Of a stretch of 62,000 bases of DNA, positions 48,006-60,300 are shown piece by piece. The notes below the pieces were generated by a model. That model was not told where the DNA came from, did no database searches, and saw only the letters and a program-made list of their open reading frames with translations. The translations under genes and the position numbers were made by a program. Within the stretch, counting starts at the first letter, position 1, and each line of letters opens with the position of its first letter. The stretch is from Glandiceps talaboti (Eukaryota > Hemichordata > Enteropneusta > Spengelidae): assembly GCF_964340395.1 (NCBI RefSeq), contig NC_135569.1:1695123-1757122 (forward strand), in the 5' to 3' direction.

Positions 48006-48522
48006 ACAAACGTATTGACAGTCTATAACATCGACCTGTTGCAGTCTAACTCAGAGTATTTAAAACTTAAAGTATCGATAAACTTGTTTTACTCACGATT
48101 GCTGAACTATTCAGTGACGAGTGACGACGATGATTGCTGAACTATTCAGTGACGAGTGACGACGATGATTCCGATACAACAAAAATGTTCATTTGGCAAT
48201 ATTTTCAGTCAAAGTTTAAAGTTAATATTGTCAAAGAGTAGTGCACACAGTTCACTCTAGTTCAAATCCATTTACAAGTTTACAACTAGCAAATTTAGTC
48301 CAGGAATAGGAACATATTAAAACGTGTTTTCAGTTCAATTCCAGTCCGGATAAAATGTCCGTTCTTAGAGTACCTGGCCCTGTCAGAATTGTACTGTTAC
48401 ATTTCACACTTCAATTCCAGTCCGGATAAAATGTCCGTTCTTAGAGTACCTGGCCCTGGCAGACTTGAAAACCTTAACTGTAAATATTATCACGAGGACA
48501 TGCCCAAATCCAATCTGTACAG

Positions 48523-48648
48523 AACACGTTTTCTTTTTTTGCTGTTCAATGCTCTGTCGTTTGTTCTTTTGTGAGCGCTCGTTACATATGAGAGTTCAAG
48601 AAAGAACAAACGACAGTAAACGTAACAGCAAAAAAGAAAACACGCTCT
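48523..48648. mobile_element. foldback, arms about 48 bp
   Basis: Left arm 48523-48570 (ACACGTTTTCTTTTTTTGCTG ... GTCGTTTGTTCTTT) and right arm 48600-48648 are inverted copies with a few mismatches around a 30-bp loop. No target duplication identified. Confidence 0.6.
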
Positions 48649-50011
48649 GCATACGACTTCGAATTTTAATTAAATAAACTAATTGGCCCAGATCCATCAC
48701 GACTCAGCATGCAAAGTGGGGTTCCAACACCTGTTACCAGTTTGGCTTCAGATAATGAGTATGCGCACTCGGACATTGAATATGAATCTGATTGGCAGAA
48801 ACTCAGAGTGAATGTGATTGGAAGAAACGAATGAAATGAAAGAAGGAAACTTCAGACTGAGATAAATATTACACATATAGAAAGAGATCAAGATAGAGAT
48901 GTGTTGCGATCCGTTAGCTGAAATGTCCACATCGCTGCAAGGTAACTGTGCCAGGTCTTGTCTCCTCCGAAAGTGCATAGAGGGCGCTGTAACTGTGCTA
49001 AGTCTTGTCTCCTCCTAAAGTGCATAGAGGGCATATTCACCTCAAAATCAAGCCAAATGTCAATTGAACATTCTCTGTTTAGCATTTATAACGCAACAAC
49101 TCAGCCACCTGGTCGTACTATCCTAGTAACATGATAATTCACTACCAACTCATTTACATACAAATTAAACCATCACTAATTTACATATAACATACAAATG
49201 TTTTATCTTCGGGTCAATCCTAGGTCAATGGCCAGGTTAGCACACTTTCACTAAAGACGTCACCACTTTGTGACACTGGCTTTACAATGATAGTAATAAA
49301 AAGTTTTCTCTTACACTTCAACCTCAACTTTCCTGGGTCATAACGCATGTCCGTTTTGATTACACACATATATAATAGACGTTTGAACAATGTTCTGTTA
49401 TCGTGAGTTAATACACATTTGGTATGTGACCTATTTCCATAGTCGTTTTAGAAAATGAGCCATCGAGAAGAACTATCAATGTGCTTTGAAATTAGGCAAG
49501 TATATCTACCCATGGACTTTGTTCTGTTCTTTCAACTCTTTCATGAAGGGACTACTATATTGACCTTGCAATGGTCTGATCTACGTCGAGAGTGAGGATT
49601 GTTGTGAATTGGTCTTTGACCTCATTTCACCTACTTTGATACTCCAAGTCAGGAACTTTAGTAGTCGGTGTGTCAAATATATAAGCAATCACCGTGTGTA
49701 TCTGAAACGAGATTAATTAATTGTATAACGTGTTCTTACTATGACTGTGCAAACTCTGAACTTGGAAAACTAGTGTGTTGTTTTGGGTTAAACCCCTTTT
49801 CAACATACAGAGCAGAGTTCTTGGGAGACAGTACTGCGTACTACGGTTCAGACGTAATACATGACTTATTTTCAAGTCATCAACAAGTACTAGGTTTAGA
49901 TTGATAATGTATATGCATTTAGGTCATCACTTTGAAGTGGAATGTCTGTAGATGTTGGATATATGTGAACACAATATTCAAGGTTTCATTCAACACACAG
50001 TAAATACTAGA

Positions 50012-50091
50012 CTGTAAGATACGTCGTGACGTTCCGTCCTCACCGGCATTGGCCGATGTTTGAGGGCGCCTCGTCACGGCGTACCTTACAG
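50012..50091. mobile_element. 80-bp MITE-like inverted repeat
   Basis: Terminal repeats CTGTAAGATACGTCGTGACG and, at the far end in reverse, CTGTAAGGTACGCCGTGACG (2 mismatches in 20). Shares its ends with the 44-bp copy at 13970-14013. It abuts the piggyBac-like element by only 4 bp. Confidence 0.6.
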
Positions 50092-50095
50092 GCTA

Positions 50096-50788
50096 TTAAA
50101 ACCCTTTGAACCCTAAAGGCCGGTATACCGGCCTATTGGAGTTTGACTCTATATCCGAAAGGCCGGTATACCGGCCGTATCGCCTAGCAATATAACAGCC
50201 AATCAAACAGCTCGTTACTACACGTGTTTGGCATCCAAACATAGTGATGACGTACAGTGCCGCCATTGTTAACGTCGCTGTGTATTACTTTATCGGACAT
50301 TGCTCTTCAAAAATGCCTTGTAGATGTATTACAAATGCTCAAGTGCTGCAAGATGTGTTGAGTTCGGATGAGGAAAATGTGCACGGTAACAATTATGGCA
50401 ATGATAGTGATTTATCAAGTGAGCATTCTAGTGTAAACGTTGATTCAGCTACTTCAAATGTTTCAGCCGATGATAATTTAGACCCAGCACCTGTTGGCAG
50501 AGGGTGTACGTGGCAGAGGGAGGGGGTTGTGGTAGGGGAGGTGGGCGTGGCAGGGGGTGTGGCAATGGAAAGGGACGTACTGGAGCTCAAAGGAGAACAT
50601 TTTCCCTCCCCTATAGGTTGGACAGTCAGTTTTTTATTTATCATTTATTCATGTTTACACATCCAAAAAAATATATAACCGCAGACAAATATGATTTCAG
50701 AAAGAATATGATATTTCGGAACAGTTACCCTGGGGAGCTCTGGGTATACGTCACGTTACGCTGGGGAGCTTAGGGTTCAAAGGGTTAA
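50096..50788 (+). mobile_element. piggyBac-like deletion derivative, 685 bp
   Basis: TTAA at both edges (50096-50099, 50785-50788) and 15-bp perfect terminal repeats CCCTTTGAACCCTAA (50102-50116; reverse at 50770-50784), as in piggyBac-type elements. The left subterminal region has two 16-bp palindromes GGCCGGTATACCGGCC (50118-50133, 50161-50176). Inside, from the ATG at 50313, a frame begins MPCRCITNAQVLQDVLSSDE and continues Ser/Asp/Glu-rich, like the acidic N-terminus of piggyBac transposases. It then enters a GGA/GGG-rich stretch that is Gly-Arg-rich in another frame, suggesting a frameshift. The catalytic DDD domain is absent, so the copy is non-autonomous. Confidence 0.65.
50313..50678 (+). 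pseudogene. truncated transposase N-terminus within the piggyBac-like element
   Basis: About 75 residues of acidic, low-complexity N-terminal sequence resembling piggyBac family leaders. The frame then leaves the probable Arg-Gly run and stops at 50678 with no nuclease domain. Assignment rests on the flanking TTAA ends and general composition. Confidence 0.4.
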
Positions 50789-51098
50789 AGTAAAGCATTG
50801 ACCTCAGTTTTGACTTCATTGATAGAAAGCTGGTCATTTTGTATATTGTATAATTAACTTGTCAGAACTTCAAACTCTGTACTATGCATGCATCAAAATG
50901 GTCTTTCGTATTCTTTAAATTGGTGGTTCATTTGCATATCATGTATAATATTTTTGTTCAGAATTTACATATGATTTTTGCAGCTTAACTCTCATATATT
51001 TGTATAAAAGTTATTATAGATAACAATATATATTATAACTGTCTTTATCATTTACAGAATTACGATTGATTCCAGAACATATTGAGTTCTCTTGAAAC

Positions 51099-54000
51099 AT
51101 GTCTAACACATCGCATCCCTTAAAAGACCCCCCAGATGGTGGATGGGGATGGGTTGTAGTCTTGTCAGCATTCATATGCTGTACGTTAACTGCAGGCACT
51201 TTGTACGCATTTGGAGTACTCTATGTTGCCTTTTTGGATGCATTTGGCGAATCAAAGTCGAAAACAGGTGATAATAATGATACAATACCTTCAAAATACC
51301 TTACTATAGTCATTAACATTATTAGTATTTGTTCAAGTGTTAGTCAATGGTTTTCCCTTTTTGAGTGTGGAACAACATTTCTGGTATTTTAACAAAACTG
51401 ATCTTATTTAGACATTTTATAGTAGTTTTATGAATGGCATATCAACTCTACATATCTACTATATATTTCAACTCTACTTAAATATCAACTCTACTTATCA
51501 ACTCTACATATCAACTCTACATATCAAGTCTACATATCTACTCTACATATTAACGCTACATATCAACTCTACATATCAACTCTAAATATCAACTCTACAT
51601 ATCAACTCTACATATCTACTCTACTCATCAACTCTACATATCAACTCTACATATCAACTCTACTTATCAACCCTACATATCAACTCTACATATCAACTCT
51701 ACATATCTACTCTACATATTAACGCTACATATCTACTCTACATATCAACTCTACACATCAACTCTACACATCAACTCTACATATCTACTCTACATATCAA
51801 CTCTACATATCTACTCTACATATCAACTCTACATTTTTTGTGTTTTTGTAGTATTACCTTACACTTAAAGATCACAATCGTTTAATGCCTCCCTTATCTA
51901 TGATGTCAGCAAACGAATAATAAATATTTTTTATTCAACTTTGACAGAAGACAGGCAGTCCACACAGGTGACGAACACCTATAAACGTGGACCCCAAAAC
52001 AAATAGACATAATTAGAAATAAAAGACAACCGGCAAAACCTACAGTTACAATACAAGATAAATGGAAACACCCACAATTACATTAAATGACACTTTGTAC
52101 AATGACAAACTGACACCCAGTTACAGGGATTTTGTACAATGACAAACTGACACCCAGGTATATGGATTTTGTACAATGACAGACTGACACCCAGGTACAG
52201 GGATTTTGTACAATGACAAACTGATAACCAGGTACTGGGATTTTGTACAATGACAGACTGACACCCAGGTACAGGGATTTTGTACAATGACAAACTGACA
52301 CCAAGGTACAGGGATTTTGTACAATGACAGATTGACACCCAGGTACAGGGATTTTGTACAATGACAGAATGACACCCAGGTACAGGGATTTCCATGATCA
52401 AACTTGTTCACGAGTAGCTCATGGTGATTGCCCATGTTCATTCGAAAATAGGTACATGTCACTGTGGCGTTTTATCACAATCATAATTTCGAATATAAAA
52501 GTCACTTATAGAAGAAGAATATCACAAGATATGTCTAAGAACCACAGAGAAGCTATGTCTAAGAACCACAGAGAAGCTATGTCTAAGAACCACAGAGAAG
52601 CTATGTCTAAGAACCACAGAGAAGCTATGTCTAAGAACCACAGAGAAGCTATGTCTAAGAACCACAGAGAAGCTATGTCTAAGAACCACTGTGACATGAA
52701 ATGATACTTAATGACATCATTTCTCGAATCTGTTACAGCATGGATTGGTTCTATATTCGTATTTGTGTATACCACTACAAATACAGTTGGCGTGGCTTTG
52801 ACAAGAAAGATTGGACATCAAAAAACAGTCATGTTAGCCGGCATGGTGATGTTTATTGGTCTAATTACAACATCCTTTGCGACACATTTGGCGATTGTGT
52901 ATTTTACATTCGGCATAATTACTGGTAAGGCAATTGTTTCGATCAAAATATAACAGACCCGAAAATCATACTACTTGTGAGATAAATTGATGGGATGTAC
53001 AAAAAGTAGACGAAGTCAATATGTAGTCTGTACCCTATGTACAGGAAGTAGACGAAGTCAATATGTAGTCTGTACCCTATGTACTGTATACATGACATTG
53101 CAGTCTAAAAGACTTTGTTTTTGTTTAATTTTTGACCAAAGATACTCTGGCAAGAAAATTTAGAATCAGAAAATGACATGATTTTCGTTTAAAGTGACCG
53201 ACAAGAGTTTTTGTCAATGCACATTCTAATCAACCCAGAATGGCATGAATGCAAGCCGACGTCAGTTGTCAAGGGCAATATGGTATTACAACGATTCCTA
53301 ATTGTTTTCAGGTATTGGTTGTGGACTTGCACATATGCCAAGTATTGACATGGTCAGCAAGTACTTCAAAAGGAGGCTGTCACTTGCGATTGGATTTGCA
53401 ATGGCCGGGTCTGGCGCAGGACAATTTGCTTTAGCGCTGATGGGCCAATATTTACTGCATACATATGGTTGGAGAGGAACCCTACTGATCTTATCAGCAG
53501 TGGCTTTGAACTTGAGTGTTGCCGGTGCACTCATGTGGCCACTAAGGGGCAGTGAAAGTGGTGGCTCTATAAAGCAAATGAATGAACCAACTCTGACATC
53601 AGACGGAGAGAAAGAGGAAAATATCAAAAGTAGCAATACAACGAAAGAGGATTCAGAAGTCAACGAACATACCATCTACCTAGAACCTGTTGATGATAAA
53701 CCTGATAGAGGCAAAACAAGTACAACAGTGACAAACAGTTCCAGTAATAAGTGCAGCTGTTGCTGGACATCATGCGCATCTTTCTCATGGAAGGGGTCGT
53801 TATTTGGGGAACCAGTATTTTGGGTGCAATGTTTGATTGCTGTAGGGCAGGGTATTGCAATCGGAACCGTTTTGATACATATGGTAAGTTACGCTGTTAC
53901 ATGTTTCAAACGTTTGCACGCTAATCCGCCAAACTTTCCTGTCTTAAGTTGATCAATTAAATGCAATTTCTTGTTCAGAGTAGCAATTAGTTTATCGTCA

Positions 54001-57000
54001 TTTCAACAAATCAAAATGGCTGTAAATTTTATTTTCTGGCCACATTCACTATTATAGGATTATTAGAATGTCTCCATCAACTTTGACTATGTCTTAAATA
54101 ACCCACATTCTCATTTTCTTGTCAGTGCCTCTATAGTTTTTCTCGTGATTATACTCAAAATTAAACCTTAACATTCTCTGCTAACTAATAAACCAATATC
54201 GATATTCTAATGAGTTTATGCATGTATCAATGCCAACATTACCTATTTACAGGTTCGTCGTGGACATGACTTCGGTATTTCAGACACACACAGTTCTCTA
54301 ATACCAGCTGTTATGGGTTTAACACAAGTCATTGGACGTCCACTGTGGGGTGCTGTGAGTCATATAAGAAGGTTGAGAGCAAATATTCCATATGGTATTG
54401 CTATGGCTATAAGTGGTGTTGCGACGATTATCAGTACCTACACAAGGAGCTTTATAGGTATTAAAGATATCTGCAGGTTCTTTCAAATTGTTAGTTTGTT
54501 GATAGCGTTAGCACTTCTTCACTCAAGTAATTGTATGAAGACTTGTAAATAGGGAACTTGAACAGTAAGACATTTGTTTGTCCAGAGATAGCGTTCAAAT
54601 TTGTCAGACACTTGTAAGAAGCGAAAACAGTCTTGACTAGTTACAAGACAAATATTTTCTGCTTTTCCCCTTTTCCATCTTTTGTAACAATTTACCCTAG
54701 GCCCTGTAACTCATTATGTTTGCATTTGTTTATTGTATGAAATAAACCATCGATATTATATTAGCATAAAATAACCAGTGTTAATAAATATTACCTTTTT
54801 CATCTGTAAATATTCTGTTAGTATATTGCTGATAACCGTGATGCTAAAAACAATGTTTACACCTTAGATTTTAAAAAAAAAAAGTGTTCATTAGTTTACA
54901 GTGAATAGATTATGACGACTTCATATTTGCATTTTGATTAAATTTACTTATACAATGCACAAGCCAAGTTGAACAAAACATATGAAATATATATTCTGGT
55001 CGTTCTACGTCACGACAACGCGTGTCTACGTCACTGGTTCTGCTATGTTTGAAATATGAGTCAAACACTCAAAATTGCCCTCGATTTTTCTTTGATATTA
55101 TTGGCGCTGGTATAATTATGTTATTCTCCGATATTTTTCTTCATTCAGACGAAAAATACTCGTGACCTAAGGGTTGTCACTACGAGTCTTGCGACTCGTA
55201 GTGACAAAGGCCCCTTAGGTCGCTCGTATTTTCCTTGGCTGAACGAAAAATATGGTAGGGAATAACATGTAAATATAAGACACTGGTGAAGTGTTAAAGT
55301 AAAAATATTGTAATAGATACTTAGTCTTATCAAAGCAAATTCCTACAATTCCTAAATTGTGAAATGTATACGCGATTACCTTATTTGCATAAAGAAAATG
55401 TTTTGTAGGTAGTATAAGCATAATTCAAATAGGAATGGTAGCTTTAAAATAATGAAATATGAAGAGATCTTTGCAAATCGAATACTGGATGCAGAAATGT
55501 TTGTTTAAGATGGGACATACACATTTTCAATTCCTATTTAGTTTGTGTACCACACGAGTGAGGTTTACATTAGATTCAAAACTCTAAAATATACATACGT
55601 TTTTATGTTGAAATTCTCAAACAAACATTGACATTACCTTCAATATATATGTTTTGATTCTGCCAAACTATCAGCTACATAGAATAAGTTACTATAGTTA
55701 TTTAGAGAGTAATTTTTCAATCTTTTTTTTTGCAGGTCAAATCATCTTCACCGTTTTATTTGGGATAGGTCTTGGTGGCTTTACTGTCCACATTCCTGTA
55801 GTTGTGGCTTCTTTCCTCGGAAATGAAAACGTTGGATTCGGAACATCTATTTTGTTTCAAACCCAGGGAGTCACAATGTTGTTAGCATCACCACTAGCCG
55901 GTATAGTTATAAATATTTTGTTTTTATTTACATTATCTGGTTATTTACTAACAAAATTGTGGACTTTAACCTCATACCTTACTCTTGTCTGCTTGCAATT
56001 ATTGACGTAACAAATGAACAAAAATAATACCTCAACAACAGAAAATAAAATATTATTAATTATGACTGACTTCCATAATCCCTGCGCGACAGCTGATGGA
56101 TTTGTCAGGTGCCATCTTTGATAGTCTCGCTTCCAGACTCGTGATTGTAAACCGAGCGGCGAAGCCGCGAGAAGTTAGCCTAAAGTCCCTCACTTCTCGC
56201 GAGAAGTTAGACTAAAGTCCCTCACTTCTTGCGAGAAGTTAGCCTAAAGTCCCTCACTTCTCGCGAGAAGTTAGACTAAAGTCCCTCACTTCTCGCGAGA
56301 AGTTAGCCTAAAGTCCCTCACTTCTCGCGAGAAGTTAGACTAAAGTCCCTCACTTCTTGCGGCTTCGCCACTCGGCTTACAAAGCTTAGGGACGATAGTC
56401 ATGAGTCTTGCGGCGAGACTACATCTCTGATTAATTTTGCATTAATTTGTAAACATGCTATCCAAATCTTGTGACACTTATTGACACATTTCGTTTTCTA
56501 AGAACAAAGGTATTAATTGTTATATATTGGATTCCAAGGCAAGCTAAGACATTGGAGAGTGATGTAAACTTGTCTTTCCGATTCATCCTTTTGTTCTTAC
56601 ATTCGGGCATGTCCGATATCCCTCACACGGGATCCTAAACTTGGCTAATTTTTGAACGCAAACAAGAATTATAGTTAGGAACCATAGCAGTTTCACAGGC
56701 CATTAATAAGGGTATACGTTCCGTGCCAGACAGTTGAAAAAAATGACCAGTTTATGCCACGTTTTTGGAGTCATGATGAATAAATGTTTAGACGTACCGA
56801 TGTGGAACCTACAAATGGCTAATTCAAACCTCGCCGATGATGCCCGTCTCTGAAGTGCTAGTATGCTTTCTTGGCAAGATTTGAGCCATGGATTGTGCAA
56901 TAGTCAACTCAGCTATACAAATTGTGCACCTGGTGGGATGTAGGGGTTGCTCACTGGGGCTACTATGCAAACACTGCAATCATATTTGCTATACAACGGA

Positions 57001-57337
57001 CTCTATTAACCCCAGGAAATTAAAGTATAAAGACTGCTGTGCCGTTATAGGTATGTGCCCGAGATAGAGATTGTTTAGCTAATGAAGTACAGAGTGCAAA
57101 AGAGCAAATTAATGTTTACATTATCATTATTGTTACATCCGTATACTTGTGTATATTTTTCCAACAGGTTGGATACGTGATGAAACTGAGATTTATGATG
57201 GTGCTTTTTGGATGGCGGGAATTGCTATCATTCTTGCAGCAATTGTAGCATTCCTTCTACCTGCTGTCGAAAAATTGGTTGAAAGGAAACGTCAACAACA
57301 CAAAGCTACAGATCGACAGGAGGTTGAAATAAGATGA
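51099..57337 (+). CDS. SLC16/monocarboxylate-transporter-like MFS protein (488 aa)
   Basis: Exons: 51099-51267, 52739-52924, 53312-53883, 54253-54457, 55736-55900, 57168-57337; phases 1,1,0,1,1; 1467 nt. The family signature DGGWGW is at 13-18 at the start of helix 1, and a second signature YFKRRLSLAIGFAMAGSG follows from 136. There are twelve predicted plasma-membrane helices with a polar Ser/Glu/Lys-rich cytosolic loop (about 205-275) between helices 6 and 7, as in the family. Helix 8 has LTQVIGRPLWG: the Arg of the conserved motif is kept, but the Asp that MCT1-4 need for proton-coupled lactate transport is not at its usual place. An orphan-type MCT with a non-lactate substrate is therefore more likely. 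Length and topology are complete. A 5' UTR acceptor (TTTACAG) ends at 51057. Confidence 0.92.
51423..51833. repeat. 13-bp minisatellite, about 31 copies
   Basis: Units of CTACATATCAACT with CTACT and CACATC variants, in intron 1 of the transporter gene. Same period as the array at 5617-6246 and sharing CTACAT. Confidence 0.92.
52091..52392. repeat. 37-bp minisatellite, about 8 copies
   Basis: Units containing TTTTGTACAATGACAGACTG and ACACCCAGGTACAGGGA. Overlapping reverse-strand frames across it are artefacts. Confidence 0.95.
52531..52690. repeat. 24-bp minisatellite, 6-7 copies
   Basis: Exact 24-bp units ATGTCTAAGAACCACAGAGA+AGCT, ending about 50 bp before the second exon of the transporter gene. 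Open in frame (8-residue repeat) but upstream of a good acceptor and not joined to it in frame as an exon. Confidence 0.93.
55120..55266. mobile_element. foldback element, 147 bp
   Basis: Inverted halves meet at GACTCGTAGTGAC / GTCACTACGAGTC with a 4-bp centre (55173-55204). Outer ends GTTATTC and GAATAAC are also inverted, with imperfect pairing in between. It lies in intron 4 of the transporter gene. Confidence 0.7.
56121..56421. mobile_element. inverted-repeat element with an internal 32-bp array
   Basis: Outer arms carry AGTCTCGC, GTAA-CCGAG-GGCGAAGCCGC in inverted orientation at 56123-56170 and 56351-56421. The core (56167-56360) is six 32-bp units that alternate strictly between TTAGCC and TTAGAC variants, i.e. 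a 64-bp higher-order unit. Each junction is the palindrome ACTTCTCGCGAGAAGT or a C-to-T variant. Lies in intron 5 of the transporter gene. Confidence 0.75.
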
Positions 57338-60300
57338 TTTCTTGATATAATACCTACATCTGATAATACACAGATGTACTATATTACAACGAATCTAAGA
57401 GTATCAATGCATGGAAAATTCCTTTGTTACTTTAATTTTTAATTTTTACTTTAATTAAAGTGATGCTGAAGTATTGGTATAAATTAACTGTTGATAGAGA
57501 TGGTTTATTGTCTTCGTTATTCAAAATGGGGCATCTATAAACATTACTATCTAAACAATAATATTTTGGAAAGTGAAAATTCAAGTTACAAGAACACATT
57601 TGTTTGTTGTAGTCATAGTAACGACGATTTCTTAGAATATTTTATTTTGTTGATGCTGAATACAACTAAAGCTTGACTATTCCGTTGTCATGATAATCCC
57701 AGTACAGTATATTTCACTATTGTTGACTTTGTCAGTCTGTCTTGAACTTTGCTAAAATCGCTGTGGGGATAATCGCTAACGTTTTGCTCGGAGAAAATAA
57801 TAACATTCAGTTGACTAGTTGCATACTTACTGTGCTATTTTTAAAAAGCCTTTAAAAGTGAGTACAAAAGCCTCATCAGAGTAATGATATCTTAATGATG
57901 GCATAGCAGGGTTTGTAAAGTGCTAGTGGAGCAAATGTGTCAACCTATACATCTATAGTTCTATAGAACTGAACCAACTCAAATAAGCCACGAGGTACGT
58001 ATACTCAACGGATACTATATTTACGTACACTGTGCATGTCAGCTACGTCATGTAGTTTTACTTTCAGCAACATTATTAAAGCTTAAGAGAAGGATAAGGT
58101 CGATGAGTAGTTCCATCATGTCGTGTCCTTGGCGAGAACAATTTTTTTACGATTTAAAACGTAAAAGAAAATCAAATTTGGACATCATTATAAAAAAAAA
58201 TATTCTCGATCTACGTTATCATTCAACAGTACGATTAGTATTTCTATGGAGTTAGGATATAGTTGAATACGTATATCTGGAGCGAGGTCATTCGCGGTGT
58301 AATACCTAAACGTAAAAGTTGTACCATTCAAGTATAAATGTATTACTTTACAGGATAATCACGTTTCTCATAAATGATAAATCTCCAAGTCATTGCTATG
58401 AATGACGAATTAATTCAATACAGATGGACACAAAATACTTGAAATTATGTTATCCACTGCAAGCTTCAAGACAAGATTTAGGTAATGCCGCAAAATGGGT
58501 TTAGACCATATGCTTAAAATCAAATGTAATTTTAAGCTGGGTTTGTTAAATCGTTTTACTGCTTCGATTCTTAGGTTCTCGGTAAAACGTTAGTAAAGAG
58601 GACAAATGAATGAATGAAATTTGTTCACCAGATAACAAAAATAAGCTACACTTTCAAAACTTTCGGAAGAAAATAGTAAATCAAAAGTACACACAGAGCA
58701 CACACACACACACACACACAAATAAACAAACAAACAAACAAATACCACCTTTTTGTATTTTGGGTGCCATTATATTATAAAACATACAACGAACTCAATA
58801 TCAGAGTGTTATAAGATGCATGTACTTGTAGTCGAATATATTAAATGTCAATTTTCAAATTTTTACACAAAACTTAGGCCTAAAAACTAATTGTTTGGTT
58901 CCGGTTTAATCTTACCCGACCCCACCTAGCTTTTCACTGCCGTAACTAAACTTTTTTTACGTATTCGAGAGAAAAAATAATAAATCGCAAAAATTGTTAA
59001 GTCTCACAAGAAATAGTGGATGCAGAAACTGACATCAACTTAAAAGACAATATAAAACTATTCTTCCAATCTGTAATGGCTGTACATCTGATAGGAAGAA
59101 CAAACAGCACAGAGACCATTTGGAAACAATCCGGAAAAACCAGAACTAGACACTCACACATGAAAAAAATATATAATAAAATAAAATAAAAAATCTACCT
59201 ACACCATCTATTCTAAAATTGAGCGTAATCAGAACCACACAATTTTTTTGATTAGGCCTTAACAACACGTGATCATTTTGAAGAATTCCAGTATTTAAAT
59301 AGCTTCGTCAACCCACACTATTTCTTGAATGTGTGTACTCGTCTATAGCACAATTTTGGTGATAATAATTGTGATGAGAAACCAGCAAAGAAATTTACCA
59401 AGGGTAATAATAAAAGTGTGGCTTTGAGCTGTGCCGCTTGAATTCAACGTCGTGTGGTTTCCTTACTTCTACTTTCATGCCCATCAGTTATTTCAAAACC
59501 AATAGATTGAAAGAAAATTATTGTCAATGGTGGAATCAGGATGGTATTGTCACAAAACTAAAACCTACAGGTTCCATTCCTATCTCGTATTGAGAACATC
59601 CATAATGACAAGAGCTCTTATAGGCCCGCGGAGTAATGATTTTCAAAAGAAAAAATGAGATCTCTGGCGTTTCAAATGGCTAGAAGATATATTCCACGTA
59701 AATGTACTCTAACTATCTTTTACAGATAGGTCAAATTTGATGTGTGTTTACAGCAAAATGATTTTTAGAGTTCTGACATTTATACGAATGTCATCATATA
59801 CCGTCCTACCCACCAATCCCATCCACTTATCGTCAACAGATGATGGTGCCAAAGTCAGGTTGAAATGCACTTTCGTTTTCTTATGTAATTGTTCACACTA
59901 AAGATAACTTACTTCATATATGTATTAAATGCCTTACGTTGCCTCTAATATTTGAAGGTGTGGTTTTGATAAATATTGACATTCTGGAGCATCACTGTTT
60001 TTATTTTTTAAAAATGCATTTTTGACAACATGTCCAATATAGTAAGTTTTTCTACAGCAATTAAGCTAACTCTGTCACTCGACCGTTCCTTTGTAAAAAA
60101 CATTAACAGTTGGTGATTAATTTTTTGGGGGTTGTTGACACGATTGTGTTACGTTTCTATAACTGTTTTTGTTCAAAGAAGACAATTTGGTCGATACGAT
60201 GTCTTTGACTACTGTCTAATAATTTGAGACATCGGAGTTCACCCAGCGCCAAGGTAATGTTTGAACTTCCCCACATGTACCAACTAAAATATTCACTTCG

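Larger units (their letters stand above)
46636..51098. other. intergenic region with small repeats and mobile elements
   Basis: After the methyltransferase 3' UTR I see no gene until the transporter. A 131-codon frame at 47425-47820 lacks any domain. Contents include a CA repeat, short duplications (a 35-bp unit twice at 48094-48168; a 45-bp block at 48337 and 48411; a 60-bp block twice at 48941-49031), a foldback and two adjacent mobile elements. Confidence 0.55.

Noticed and set aside
49668-49904. 78-codon frame as a small gene
   Set aside because: No signal, domain or splice context.
52354-52704. Frame with MSKNHREA repeats
   Set aside because: Frame ends before the next transporter exon, upstream of its acceptor; 24-bp minisatellite in an intron.
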